Below, one piece after another: positions 26,038-34,876 of a stretch of 64,000 bases of DNA. The DNA comes from Eutrophocola sp964503965. GTDB lineage: Bacteria > Pseudomonadota > Gammaproteobacteria > Pseudomonadales > Pseudohongiellaceae. Position 1 is the stretch's first letter; each line of letters begins with the position of its first letter. The stretch covers positions 9,103-73,102 of the forward strand of contig CAZDCK010000013.1 in assembly GCA_964503965.1 (NCBI GenBank). The letters run 5' to 3'. The notes under the pieces are model-generated. The model was not told where the DNA came from and searched no databases. It worked only from the letters and a program-made list of their open reading frames with translations. The translations under genes were made by a program, and so were the position numbers.

Positions 26038-26751
26038 ATGGAAAAGCGGGAAGTACTATATTCCGGTAAAGCCAAGTCAGTGTATAAAACAGATGATCCG
26101 TCCCTGTTTGTCATGGAATTCAGGAATGATACGTCCGCCTTTGACGGGACGAAGGTGGAAAAACTCGCGGATAAAGGCAAGGTTAACAATATATTCAATG
26201 CCTTTATCATGGAGAAACTTGAGGCCGCAGGAATCCACACTCATTTTGTGGAGCGGCTTTCGGAAACAGAGTCTCTGGTCAGAAACCTGGAGATGATTCC
26301 AGTGGAATGTGTCGTTCGCAATCTCGCCGCAGGTAGTGTGGTAAAAAGACTCGGGATCAAGGAAGGTACTGAAATTGACCCACCGACCTTTGAGTTTTTT
26401 CTTAAAAACGATGAGCTCCATGACCCGATGATCAACGATTACCATATCGCCTCATTTGGTTGGGCTGACCCGGCAGACATCGAGCAGATGAAGGCAATTA
26501 CATTCAGTGTGAATACTGTCCTGAAATCGCTGTTTCTTGAAGCCGGAATGCTGCTTGTAGACTACAAGCTTGAATTCGGCAAGTATCAGGGCGAAGTTGT
26601 GCTTGGGGATGAATTCAGCCCGGATGGTTGCCGAATCTGGGATAGTGAAACACGGAAAAAAATGGACAAGGATCGCTTCAGGCAGGACCTGGGTGATGTG
26701 ATTGAAACCTACAAGGAAGTCGGTGAAAGACTGGGAATCAGCTTCGACTGA
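26038..26751 (+). CDS. purC: Phosphoribosylaminoimidazole-succinocarboxamide synthase PurC
   Basis: SAICAR synthetase of purine biosynthesis, ligating aspartate to CAIR with ATP. The 237 residues from ATG 26038 begin MEKREVLYSGKAKSVY, the usual opening. ECVVRNLAAGS and the DEFSPDGCRIWD segment are conserved substrate-binding regions. GGAG lies 8 bases upstream. The frame stays open into bamC, but that extension is not coding. It follows bamC by 52 bases. Confidence 0.96.
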   Translation: MEKREVLYSGKAKSVYKTDDPSLFVMEFRNDTSAFDGTKVEKLADKGKVNNIFNAFIMEKLEAAGIHTHFVERLSETESLVRNLEMIPVECVVRNLAAGSVVKRLGIKEGTEIDPPTFEFFLKNDELHDPMINDYHIASFGWADPADIEQMKAITFSVNTVLKSLFLEAGMLLVDYKLEFGKYQGEVVLGDEFSPDGCRIWDSETRKKMDKDRFRQDLGDVIETYKEVGERLGISFD

Positions 26752-26790
26752 TTCTGTCCCTGATCTGTCGTTCAGCCACCGGAGAATTGC

Positions 26791-28170
26791 ATGGGTACAG
26801 CAACGCTTGTAATCGTGGCACTCCTGGCAGTGTTGCTGCTGCTTGCGTTGATATCCGTTGTTCTGCTTTTGAAATCCCGCAAACCACCGGAATTAATTGG
26901 GGAGTCAACCGATGTCCTCAGGGAACGGCTGCAATCACGTGAACTGGAACTGCAGAAGTTGCATGACCAGTTGCAGCAACTCCAGCAGGAAGCCCGCCTC
27001 AGCACAGAAAAGAACACCGAGCTCAGGGAAACTGTTTCTCGCCTGGAGACCCGGCTCGTGGAAGAGCAGCATCAGCATGAGGATAAAATCCAGTTACTTG
27101 AAAACGCTCGTGAAAAGATGAGCCTTGAATTCAAGAATCTGGCAAACGAGATTCTGGAGAAGAAGGGAAAGGACTTCACAGAAAGTAACCGCACGAACCT
27201 GGAAACAATTCTTAATCCCCTCCGCGAACGGATTCAGCAGTTTGAGAAGAAAGTGGAAGACACCTATGACAGGGAAGCCAAGGAGCGTTTTTCGCTGGCC
27301 AGGGAGATCAAAAGTCTCCAGGAACTGAACGTCCGTATCAGCGAAGATGCCATTAACCTTACCAATGCATTGAAAGGCGAGAGTAAAACCCAGGGTGCCT
27401 GGGGAGAATTTATTCTGGAAAAGTTGCTGGAACAGTCGGGGTTACGTAAAGGCAGGGAATATGAAATTCAGGTAAACCTGCGATCGGAAGAAGGAAAAAA
27501 ACTGCAGCCAGATGTCATTATCCATCTTCCTGAGAACAAAGATGTAATTGTAGATTCCAAGGTAAGTCTGACGGCCTATGAACGTTACTATTCCGAATCC
27601 GATGAAGACAAAAAAACAGAGGCCTTGAAGCAGCATATCCAGTCGATCCGTACCCATATCAGGACGCTCTCAGACAAGAATTACCAGAACCTGGAAGGCG
27701 TGCGCTCACTGGATTTCATCATGATGTTTCTGCCCGTTGAAGCGGCGTTTGCCCTGGCAGTTCAGCATGACCAGACAATTTTCACGGAAGCCTTTGACAG
27801 GAACATCGCCGTTGTCGGCCCAACGACTCTCATGGCCACGCTCAGGACTATCCAGAATATCTGGCGCTATGAAGACCAGAACCGTAATGCCATGGATATT
27901 GCTGTCAGGGCGGGCCGGCTCTACGACAAGTTCGTTGGATTTGCCGAAGATCTCGAAAAGATTGGTGTGCAGATAGACCAGACCCGGGCAACCTATGACA
28001 GCGCACATAAAAAGCTGTCTTCGGGTCATGGCAACCTTGTATCCAATGTCGAGAAGCTTCGCGTACTGGGAGCCAAAGCAAGTAAGAGACTTCCCGAGCG
28101 ATTAATTGAAGAATCTCCCAACGAGAGAGACAGTGATGACTCGACGGACAACCAGGATGCAGAAACATGA
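26791..28170 (+). CDS. rmuC: DNA recombination protein RmuC
   Basis: Membrane-anchored protein of 459 residues with an N-terminal helix (about 3-25), a coiled-coil region (about 40-200) and the RmuC nuclease-like domain (about 210-400, including GAWGEFILEKLLEQSGLRKG). E. coli rmuC mutants raise inversion rates between short repeats, and the domain resembles restriction-endonuclease folds. GGAG precedes the ATG. The stop overlaps the miaE start by four bases (ATGA), so the two are coupled although functionally unrelated. Confidence 0.92.
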   Translation: MGTATLVIVALLAVLLLLALISVVLLLKSRKPPELIGESTDVLRERLQSRELELQKLHDQLQQLQQEARLSTEKNTELRETVSRLETRLVEEQHQHEDKIQLLENAREKMSLEFKNLANEILEKKGKDFTESNRTNLETILNPLRERIQQFEKKVEDTYDREAKERFSLAREIKSLQELNVRISEDAINLTNALKGESKTQGAWGEFILEKLLEQSGLRKGREYEIQVNLRSEEGKKLQPDVIIHLPENKDVIVDSKVSLTAYERYYSESDEDKKTEALKQHIQSIRTHIRTLSDKNYQNLEGVRSLDFIMMFLPVEAAFALAVQHDQTIFTEAFDRNIAVVGPTTLMATLRTIQNIWRYEDQNRNAMDIAVRAGRLYDKFVGFAEDLEKIGVQIDQTRATYDSAHKKLSSGHGNLVSNVEKLRVLGAKASKRLPERLIEESPNERDSDDSTDNQDAET

Positions 28171-28790
28171 CAGATATTGCTGAGATTGAAGCATTTCTGG
28201 CATGTCCGACACCACCGGCGTGGATAGACTGGGCGATGGAAAATGAGCCGTTATTGCTTATAGATCACGCAAACTGCGAGAAAAAAGCTGCGGCCAGTGC
28301 CATGAACCTGATGTATCGTTACGTCGATAAACCGGACCTATTGAAGAAAATGTCACAGCTGGCCCGTGAAGAATTACTGCATTTCGAACAGGTGGTGAAT
28401 CTGATGGAAGAGAGAGGGGTGAGCTATCAGCATTTATCACCATCCCGTTACGCATCTTCATTGCGGGATCCTATGCGCACTCATGAACCAGCGCGACTGG
28501 TTGATATGCTCATTGTGGGTGCATTCGTAGAAGCACGTTCCTGCGAACGTTTTGCTGCCATTGCTCCAAGGCTTGATCCTCAAATAGGAAAGTTTTACAC
28601 CTCACTGCTTCGTTCTGAATCCCGTCATTATGCTGATTATCTGTCTCTGGGCCGTCAATACCTTGAAGAAGCAGGGGAGAGTCGTGATGCATTTGATGCG
28701 AGGGTAGCAACATTTGCCGAGAGAGAAGCTGCACTGATCTCAGACCCTGATTCTGAGTTCCGATTTCATAGTGGCGTACCTGCAGGCTGA
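28167..28790 (+). CDS. miaE: tRNA-(ms2io6A37) hydroxylase MiaE
   Basis: Di-iron, ferritin-like monooxygenase that hydroxylates the isopentenyl group of ms2i6A37 in tRNA, using oxygen. The 207 residues carry the metal ligands in EELLHFEQV (about 69-77) and SESRHYADYL (about 150-159), with further Glu in the flanking helices. It implies an aerobic organism with the MiaA/MiaB pathway, which is outside this window. The gene overlaps rmuC by four bases and is convergent with the LRR lipoprotein gene. Confidence 0.93.
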   Translation: MTDIAEIEAFLACPTPPAWIDWAMENEPLLLIDHANCEKKAAASAMNLMYRYVDKPDLLKKMSQLAREELLHFEQVVNLMEERGVSYQHLSPSRYASSLRDPMRTHEPARLVDMLIVGAFVEARSCERFAAIAPRLDPQIGKFYTSLLRSESRHYADYLSLGRQYLEEAGESRDAFDARVATFAEREAALISDPDSEFRFHSGVPAG

Positions 28791-28796
28791 TGACAA

Positions 28797-29336
28797 TTAT
28801 GCCTGGCAGCGTTCAGGTCTGCTCAGGGTTCGTCCGATTTTCTTTTCCAGGGCATCGAGCTGTTTGCAGGGGATGCTGTTATTCCCCTCAAGGGCAATGA
28901 AGCGGATAATCGGTAATGCCAGTAATGTGCTAACCGCAGAGATCCTGTTGTTGCGAATACCCAGTACCCGAAGATTAACGAGATCGAGCAATGGGCTCAG
29001 ATCGCTTATCTCGTTATCGCTAAGCTCCAGTTGTTCCAGATTTGGCAAGGCGCCTATTCCGGCAAGACTCTTGATACCGGCAGCTGGACAAGCCAGTAAA
29101 GTTATTTTTTCCGGATCATTCCCGGCATTGGCAAGTAGCTGGTTCAGGCAACCCTGCAAGTCAGGGTCACTGACAAGGGATGGTGTCGCAGGCTTGCCGC
29201 CAGGAGTATAAAGGACATTGTTGTTCAGGGTGACCTGATAGCTACTGCAACTGACCAAGAGGATGCCTGTAAAAAAAAGAGCCATTGTGTTTTTACAGCA
29301 ATTCAGCAGCCTGAACTGGCGTAGAGAGATATTCAT
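28797..29336 (-). CDS. Leucine-rich-repeat lipoprotein of unknown function
   Basis: Hypothetical protein of 179 residues. A basic N terminus and hydrophobic helix lead to a lipobox LVSC (about residue 30), so it is probably a lipoprotein. Residues about 85-150 hold three leucine-rich repeats of the internalin type (LEQLELSDNEISDLSPL, then LRVLGIRNNRISAVSTLL). Four cysteines remain after the lipobox, and the chain ends with a Cys-rich cap. Such LRR proteins usually bind another protein. It stands alone on the minus strand between miaE and the FKBP gene. An ATG at 29285 would give a shorter signal without basic residues, so I prefer 29336. Function unknown. Confidence 0.75.
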   Translation of the reverse strand: MNISLRQFRLLNCCKNTMALFFTGILLVSCSSYQVTLNNNVLYTPGGKPATPSLVSDPDLQGCLNQLLANAGNDPEKITLLACPAAGIKSLAGIGALPNLEQLELSDNEISDLSPLLDLVNLRVLGIRNNRISAVSTLLALPIIRFIALEGNNSIPCKQLDALEKKIGRTLSRPERCQA

Positions 29337-29533
29337 TCAGCTGGCCTGGTGTCCTGGAAGGGTTGAGCAACCGTTTGTCAGCTACCGGCTGCTTGAAATG
29401 ACATTTCCTGTCGATTTTTTCGGGCCCCGTAATCTGGGAACGGAGGTAGTATTTCCGTAGCAGGATCGGTAGTATGCCGTTTCCCGAAGACTGTATTGTC
29501 TTTGGAAAAAATTAACGAGTAAAGGAATTTGAT

Positions 29534-30229
29534 ATGAAATTTTTACCTCTGGCCGCCAAGGCTGGTGCTATCGCTGCTGCATTTGCAAGCACTTCCCTGA
29601 TCGCCCAGGATGTTGATCTGACCACTGATAACGGTAGGGCTGGGTACAGCATGGGCGCCAATATTGGCATGAATATCATGACACAGATGCCTCTGGAAGA
29701 TATCGACCTGAATGCCCTGGTGATGGGAATCAGTGATGCCATTGGTGGCGATCTGCAGATGTCTGAGGAAGAAATGATGGCCAGTATCCAGGCGTTTGCC
29801 GCTGAGCAGCAGGCAAAAATGCAGCTGCAGGTAGAAGCGCAGGCGCAGGCCGGACTGGATTTTCTTGCCACCAATGGTGAGCGTCCGGAAGTTACTACCA
29901 CAGCATCAGGTCTCCAGTATGAAGTTCTCGAGGAAGGTGCGGCCGGTGGTACTAGTCCACTGGCTTCTGACACTGTGTCAGTGCATTACCACGGGACACT
30001 CATTGATGGCACCGTCTTTGACAGTTCTGTTCAGCGCGGCACTCCGGCAGAATTTGTCTTGAATCAGGTAATCAGTGGCTGGACTGAAGGTGTACAATTG
30101 ATGTCGGAAGGAGACAAGTACCGTTTCTATATTCCACCTGAGCTTGCCTATGGGGCTTCAGGAGCCGGCCAGGTCATTGGTCCCAACACCACCTTGATCT
30201 TTGATGTGGAACTGCTGGAAGTCAAGTAA
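29534..30229 (+). CDS. FKBP-type peptidyl-prolyl isomerase (FkpA/FklB-like), exported
   Basis: Peptidyl-prolyl cis-trans isomerase of 231 residues. A signal peptide (about 1-24) is followed by the helical FKBP N-terminal dimerisation domain (about 30-115) and the FKBP catalytic domain (about 125-231) with VHYHGTLIDGTVFDSS, GWTEGVQLM and YIPPELAYG. The domain order is that of FkpA and Mip, periplasmic or surface chaperones. AAAGGAA precedes the ATG. apeB begins 8 bases after the stop, so cotranscription is likely. Confidence 0.9.
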   Translation: MKFLPLAAKAGAIAAAFASTSLIAQDVDLTTDNGRAGYSMGANIGMNIMTQMPLEDIDLNALVMGISDAIGGDLQMSEEEMMASIQAFAAEQQAKMQLQVEAQAQAGLDFLATNGERPEVTTTASGLQYEVLEEGAAGGTSPLASDTVSVHYHGTLIDGTVFDSSVQRGTPAEFVLNQVISGWTEGVQLMSEGDKYRFYIPPELAYGASGAGQVIGPNTTLIFDVELLEVK

Positions 30230-30237
30230 ATCGGAAA

Positions 30238-31539
30238 ATGAGTCAACAGGAAATCAATAGCGGCCTGGTCAGTTTTATCCAGGCTTCACCGACGCCTTAC
30301 CATGCAGTTCGTAATCTGGCCGATGATCTTGAGGCGGCCGGTTTTCACGAACTGGATGAAAGAGAGCGATGGACGCTGGAAAAGAATACCGGTTATTTTG
30401 TTATCCGCGCGAGTTCTTCCATCGTTGCTTTCAAAACAGGAGGAGATGATCTTGCCGCTTCTGGTTTCCGCATGGTCGGTGCTCACACGGACAGTCCCTG
30501 CCTGAAGGTAAAACCGCAACCTGAAATAAGAAAGCATGGATACGTCCAGCTTGGTGTTGAAGTCTACGGGGGCGTTTTGCTCAATCCCTGGTTTGATCGG
30601 GATCTTTCCCTCGCGGGGCGTGTCGATTACCGGGATAAAAGCGGTAAGTTGAACCATACGCTCATTGATTTTGTGAAAGCTATAGCGGTTATACCGAGTC
30701 TCGCCATTCACCTGGACCGTAATGCTAATGACGACCGCACGATAAATGCGCAAACCTACCTGCCTGTAATCGTCTCACAGCTCGACAAGGATGAAACGTT
30801 TGACCTGAAAGCCTTGTTACTCGACATATTGCGCAACACAATGGGGATTGATGAGGCAGAAAAGGTCCTTTCTTTTGATCTGCGTTTTTATGATGTGCAG
30901 ACAGCGGCGACTATTGGCCTCAATGACGAGTTCATTACAGGAGCAAGGCTGGATAACCTGCTGAGCTGTTATGTCGGTATGCAAAGCCTTATCTCAGGCA
31001 GTGATGAACATGCCAGTCTTGTAGTCTGTACAGACCACGAAGAAGTGGGCAGTGTGTCGGCCAATGGAGCAAAAGGTCCCTTTCTAGAAGCGGTTCTCGA
31101 GCGCATCGGGGAAGCCCTGGTGGGCAGTGGGGCTGAGTCCAAGCGGCGCATGCTGGAAAATTCCCTGCTTTTCTCCGTGGATAATGCCCATGGCATCCAC
31201 CCCAATTTTCCTGACAAACATGACGATAAGCATGGGCCACTGTTAAATGCTGGGCCGGTAATCAAGATAAACGGAAACCAGCGTTATGCCACAAGCAGTG
31301 AAACATCGGCATGTTTCAGGCAGATTTGTGAAGAACAGGACATTCCTGTCCAGCCATTTGTTGTCCGCAATGATATGGGCTGTGGTTCCACCATTGGGCC
31401 AATTGTTGCCGGAGAGCTGGGTGTCAAAACCCTGGATGTTGGGGTTCCTACTTTCGCCATGCACTCCATCAGGGAAATGGCAGGAAGCAGGGACACAGCC
31501 TATCTTGCATGTGCTTTGACTGCATTCTTCAATCGTTAG
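30238..31539 (+). CDS. apeB: M18 family aminopeptidase ApeB
   Basis: Cytoplasmic zinc aminopeptidase of the aspartyl aminopeptidase (M18) family, 433 residues. Metal ligands are visible in GAHTDSPC (His), in CTDHEEVGS (Asp and catalytic Glu pair) and near the C terminus in FAMHSIREM. DNAHGIHPNFPDKHD is a family signature. It trims peptides with N-terminal acidic residues. It follows the FKBP gene closely and is convergent with mnmC, 69 bases apart. Confidence 0.94.
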   Translation: MSQQEINSGLVSFIQASPTPYHAVRNLADDLEAAGFHELDERERWTLEKNTGYFVIRASSSIVAFKTGGDDLAASGFRMVGAHTDSPCLKVKPQPEIRKHGYVQLGVEVYGGVLLNPWFDRDLSLAGRVDYRDKSGKLNHTLIDFVKAIAVIPSLAIHLDRNANDDRTINAQTYLPVIVSQLDKDETFDLKALLLDILRNTMGIDEAEKVLSFDLRFYDVQTAATIGLNDEFITGARLDNLLSCYVGMQSLISGSDEHASLVVCTDHEEVGSVSANGAKGPFLEAVLERIGEALVGSGAESKRRMLENSLLFSVDNAHGIHPNFPDKHDDKHGPLLNAGPVIKINGNQRYATSSETSACFRQICEEQDIPVQPFVVRNDMGCGSTIGPIVAGELGVKTLDVGVPTFAMHSIREMAGSRDTAYLACALTAFFNR

Positions 31540-31608
31540 CCCCTTCCTTTTCGTCGGGCAAATCCCCATTCATTAAACTTACCGGGTTTTTACTTCTCCC
31601 GCCGGCTT

Positions 31609-33588
31609 TCATGTGTCCTGCTTTTTCAGATTCCTGATCAGGTATCTGAGTGGGTGTATGGCCGCTATTTCTGAACCACTCAAGGGTAGGGGATCTCCAT
31701 TGATCAGTGCTGCCAGGTACTCTCCGAGTATTGGGGTACTGGTAATACCGCTTGAGCCATGAGCCGTGTTCAGGTACAGCCCTTTTATATATGCAGGCGA
31801 GGCGTTGATATTTTTTCTGGCATTTCTTCGGTATGAAGCGAATAGTGAGAGACAGGCACTGGTATCTTCAACAGGGCCTGCAAGTGGCAGTCTATCGCGA
31901 CTGGTACAGCGTGTGGCTGTTCGGCTATTCTCTGGCGCTCTGGATTGCTCAAGCAGCTCATCCAGCTCTGGAACAAGAATCCGGGCTAATGTCCGATTTT
32001 CTGCAGCGAGGCCATCGACATCACTGGCATCTTCAACGGGTCCCTGTGCAACGCTGCCCCCAATAAGAATGTTTTTTTCACCATTTTCCGTAAAGGGAAT
32101 GAGGTAGCCTTTTCCGGTTAGTACCATCTCAGCTTCATCCATTGCTGCGCTTCGGGAGCGGTATATATCCACCCGCCCATGATTGGTATTGAAGGGGTAG
32201 TCAGGGAGTATACCCAGTGATTTGGCTTTGTGGCTGTTGCAGATAACTACTGCATCAAAAGTAGCTGATGATTTGTCTGGTTCACCGGTGGTCAGTATCC
32301 AGTCACTGCCTGTCTGTGCAAGACTCGTCACTTCGGAGCCCAGTTCCAGATCAATATTGTGATGATGGAGCAAAATTCGGCACAGGGATCCGGGGTTCAG
32401 GCTGCCGGCCTGGGGGAAAAACAGTCCCTTGTCGAGTGATGGGGAATCATCCAGGATGAGGTGATCATAAAGGCCAGCATCAAGAATATTTTTCTGCAAA
32501 TTGTCGGCTTCCTTGCTGACAGGTAATTGCAACACACCGGACTTTTTCCAGCCAAAATCGTTTTCCCCTGACAGGCGATCGTAATACGCAATGGCAAATA
32601 TAAAAGCATTCAACCTGAATCTTGATGAGTGCGTAAGGTTGAGTGCTGGATTAAAATGCACAATTCCCCTGGGATTGCCTGATGCGCCCGCGGCAATATC
32701 CTGTGCAGTATCAAAAACTGTGATTGCATAACCACGTTTTGCCAGCGCATGGGCCGTATGGCAACCGGCAAGTCCGGCCCCGATAATGGCGATTTTCTGA
32801 ACAGATGGACCATTGTCCTGCCAGGGGAAAGTCCATGCGGAGTATTTTTCCTCGTTATTTTTATCGCGTGCTGAAGAATTCAAAGTACCGGAAAGCATGT
32901 GTCTCTTGTTTCCGAATCCCGGGCGTTTATCCATGGTAAAGCCCTGCTTCTCCAGACTCCGCCTGACATGTCCTGCCGCAGTATAGGTTGCCAATGTACC
33001 CTGGGGTTTCGTCGCCCTGGCGATTGCGTGGCAAAGCCGGGGTGACCATAATTCGGGGTTTCTGTCCGGTGAGAATCCATCCAGAAACCAGGCATCAACA
33101 CAGCCCTCAGGCAGGCTGGTGTCCTCGATGGCTAATTGGGCATCTGCATATATCAGGTCAAGCCTGATCAGGCGGCCATCCAGCATCAGTTCAAAACGAT
33201 GAATTCCAGGTCCACACCCGGTGTAATGATCAAGCAGCCATTGTCGGATCCTGTTATCGCTATCTGAACTGTGAAGGTAATAGCGTTCCAGTTCCTGGTA
33301 TCGAACCGGATGTCGTTCTATGCCAAGATAATGAAGTATGGCTCCGGGCGGTGATTTTTCTACAAATGATTCAGCACAGACAAGGAAGTTCAAACCGAAA
33401 CCGAAACCACATTCCCCGATAATAAATGGCTCATTGCCCAGAGATTGAAAGCGCAAAGGCAGGTTATTTCCGTCCAGAAAGACATGACGGGACTCTTCTA
33501 TGGGATTGTCGCCAGAGCTATAGATATCATCATAGGTTGAGGATCGTGGGCGTCCCTCCCGGGTCCAGTCAATACTGGCATTTGCCAT
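31609..33588 (-). CDS. mnmC: Bifunctional tRNA mnm5s2U biosynthesis protein MnmC
   Basis: Completes mnm5s2U34 in tRNA: the C-terminal FAD domain converts cmnm5 to nm5 and the N-terminal SAM domain methylates nm5 to mnm5. Both halves are present: a methyltransferase (about 1-250, with ECGFGFGLNF and WFLDGFSP) and an oxidoreductase beginning KIAIIGAGLAGCHTAHALA. I use the ATG at 33588 (659 residues) because alignment with E. coli MnmC starts there. An ATG at 33612 is also in frame. It is divergent from prfB. It complements TusA, which provides the thiolation sulfur. Confidence 0.94.
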   Translation of the reverse strand: MANASIDWTREGRPRSSTYDDIYSSGDNPIEESRHVFLDGNNLPLRFQSLGNEPFIIGECGFGFGLNFLVCAESFVEKSPPGAILHYLGIERHPVRYQELERYYLHSSDSDNRIRQWLLDHYTGCGPGIHRFELMLDGRLIRLDLIYADAQLAIEDTSLPEGCVDAWFLDGFSPDRNPELWSPRLCHAIARATKPQGTLATYTAAGHVRRSLEKQGFTMDKRPGFGNKRHMLSGTLNSSARDKNNEEKYSAWTFPWQDNGPSVQKIAIIGAGLAGCHTAHALAKRGYAITVFDTAQDIAAGASGNPRGIVHFNPALNLTHSSRFRLNAFIFAIAYYDRLSGENDFGWKKSGVLQLPVSKEADNLQKNILDAGLYDHLILDDSPSLDKGLFFPQAGSLNPGSLCRILLHHHNIDLELGSEVTSLAQTGSDWILTTGEPDKSSATFDAVVICNSHKAKSLGILPDYPFNTNHGRVDIYRSRSAAMDEAEMVLTGKGYLIPFTENGEKNILIGGSVAQGPVEDASDVDGLAAENRTLARILVPELDELLEQSRAPENSRTATRCTSRDRLPLAGPVEDTSACLSLFASYRRNARKNINASPAYIKGLYLNTAHGSSGITSTPILGEYLAALINGDPLPLSGSEIAAIHPLRYLIRNLKKQDT

Positions 33589-33664
33589 AGGCGTCTTGTT
33601 TTCCGGGAACATTTTCTAATCCGTGGTTTTGTCGGTATTTGCCGCAGTATAAGTCCTCAACACA

Positions 33665-33693
33665 TAGGCAAGGTAGGGACATTCAGTTAAAAT
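33665..33693 (+). promoter_or_regulatory. Candidate prfB promoter
   Basis: TAAAAT at 33688-33693 with TAGGCA (four of six -35 matches) 17 bases upstream, 27 bases before the prfB ATG. Weak -35, good spacing. Confidence 0.4.
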
Positions 33694-33719
33694 AGCGCCT
33701 TTTTTCAGGGCAGAGCCTC

Positions 33720-34818
33720 ATGCTTGAAGTAAATAATTATCTGCAAACCATCAAAGACAGCCAGGAGCGCCTCGGGGTGCTTAGGGGGTACCTTTGACTT
33801 TGATGTCAAAGAAGAACGTCTCGCTGAAGTAGAACTTGAACTGGGAGAGTCTGCTGTCTGGGAGAATCCTGAATATGCCCAGGCCCTGGGTAAGGAAAGA
33901 GCAGAACTGGAAAAAGTGGTGCTCACTGTCAAGAGCCTGGATACCAGTTTCTCTGATATTCAGGAACTGATTGAGCTGGCCAGGGAAGAGGAAGATGAAA
34001 GTCTTCTTGAAGAAGCCCTGAGCGATCTGGAAGGGGCATCAGCCACCCTTGAAAAACTGGAGTTTCGGCGGATGTTTTCCGGAGATATGGATGCCAGTAA
34101 CGCTTACCTGGATATCCAGGCCGGGTCCGGTGGTACAGAAGCGCAGGACTGGGCAGAAATGCTATTGCGAATGTATCTGCGCTGGGGTGAGCAGAAGGAC
34201 TTCAAGACAGAACTGGTTGAGGTCTCCGCTGGTGAAGTGGCCGGCATTAAGAGTGCTACCCTCCACTTTGAAGGAGAGTTTGCCTTTGGCTGGCTAAGGA
34301 CAGAAACCGGTGTGCACAGGCTCGTCCGCAAATCTCCCTTTGACTCAGGGAATCGCCGGCATACCTCTTTTGCCTCGGTTTTTGTGTCCCCGGAAGTGGA
34401 TGATGATATTGAGATCGACCTGGACATGAGTCAGGTACGTGTTGATACCTATCGTGCCAGTGGTGCCGGTGGACAGCACGTCAATAAAACCGATTCGGCG
34501 ATTCGTCTGACCCACGAACCTTCCGGTATCGTAGTACAGTGCCAGAGTCAGCGTTCCCAGCACAAGAACAAGGACATGGCAATCAAGCAGTTGAAAGCGA
34601 AACTCTATGAACTGGAGGAACTGAAGAAAAAGGAGAGTCTCCAGGAAATCGAGGATGAGAAAGCGGACATAGGGTGGGGTAGCCAGATCAGGTCCTACGT
34701 GCTGGACTCATCACGCATTAAGGATCTGCGAACCAATATTGAAACAAGTAATACCGGAGCTGTTCTGGATGGCGATCTTGACAGGTTCATGGAAGCCAGC
34801 CTGAAAATGGGTTTATAG
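33720..34818 (+). CDS. prfB: Peptide chain release factor 2, with programmed +1 frameshift
   Basis: RF2 terminates translation at UGA and UAA. The gene is split by the autoregulatory +1 frameshift: codons 1-25 are read from the ATG at 33720 up to CTT at 33792-33794, followed by an in-frame TGA (33795-33797). After a one-base shift, reading continues at GAC (33796) to the stop at 34816-34818, giving 365 residues. In that numbering the SPF stop-codon recognition motif falls at 205-207 and GGQ at 250-252, identical to E. coli RF2. The frame beginning at the internal ATG 33916 is only a fragment of the true protein. lysS follows 58 bases later, the usual prfB-lysS pair. Confidence 0.97.
33783..33798 (+). 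promoter_or_regulatory. prfB programmed +1 frameshift site
   Basis: AGGGGG (Shine-Dalgarno-like) then TAC CTT TGA C: the canonical internal SD, slippery CTT and UGA-C stop context. When RF2 is scarce the ribosome slips +1 past TGA, making more RF2. Confidence 0.96.
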
Positions 34819-34876
34819 CAGTAAACCATCAATGACAGCTAACAACATACAGCATCGATAGAAAATAGTGATATTT

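Noticed and set aside
33916..34818. prfB as a 300-residue protein starting at the internal ATG 33916
   Set aside because: The upstream 25 codons and canonical +1 frameshift site show the gene starts at 33720.
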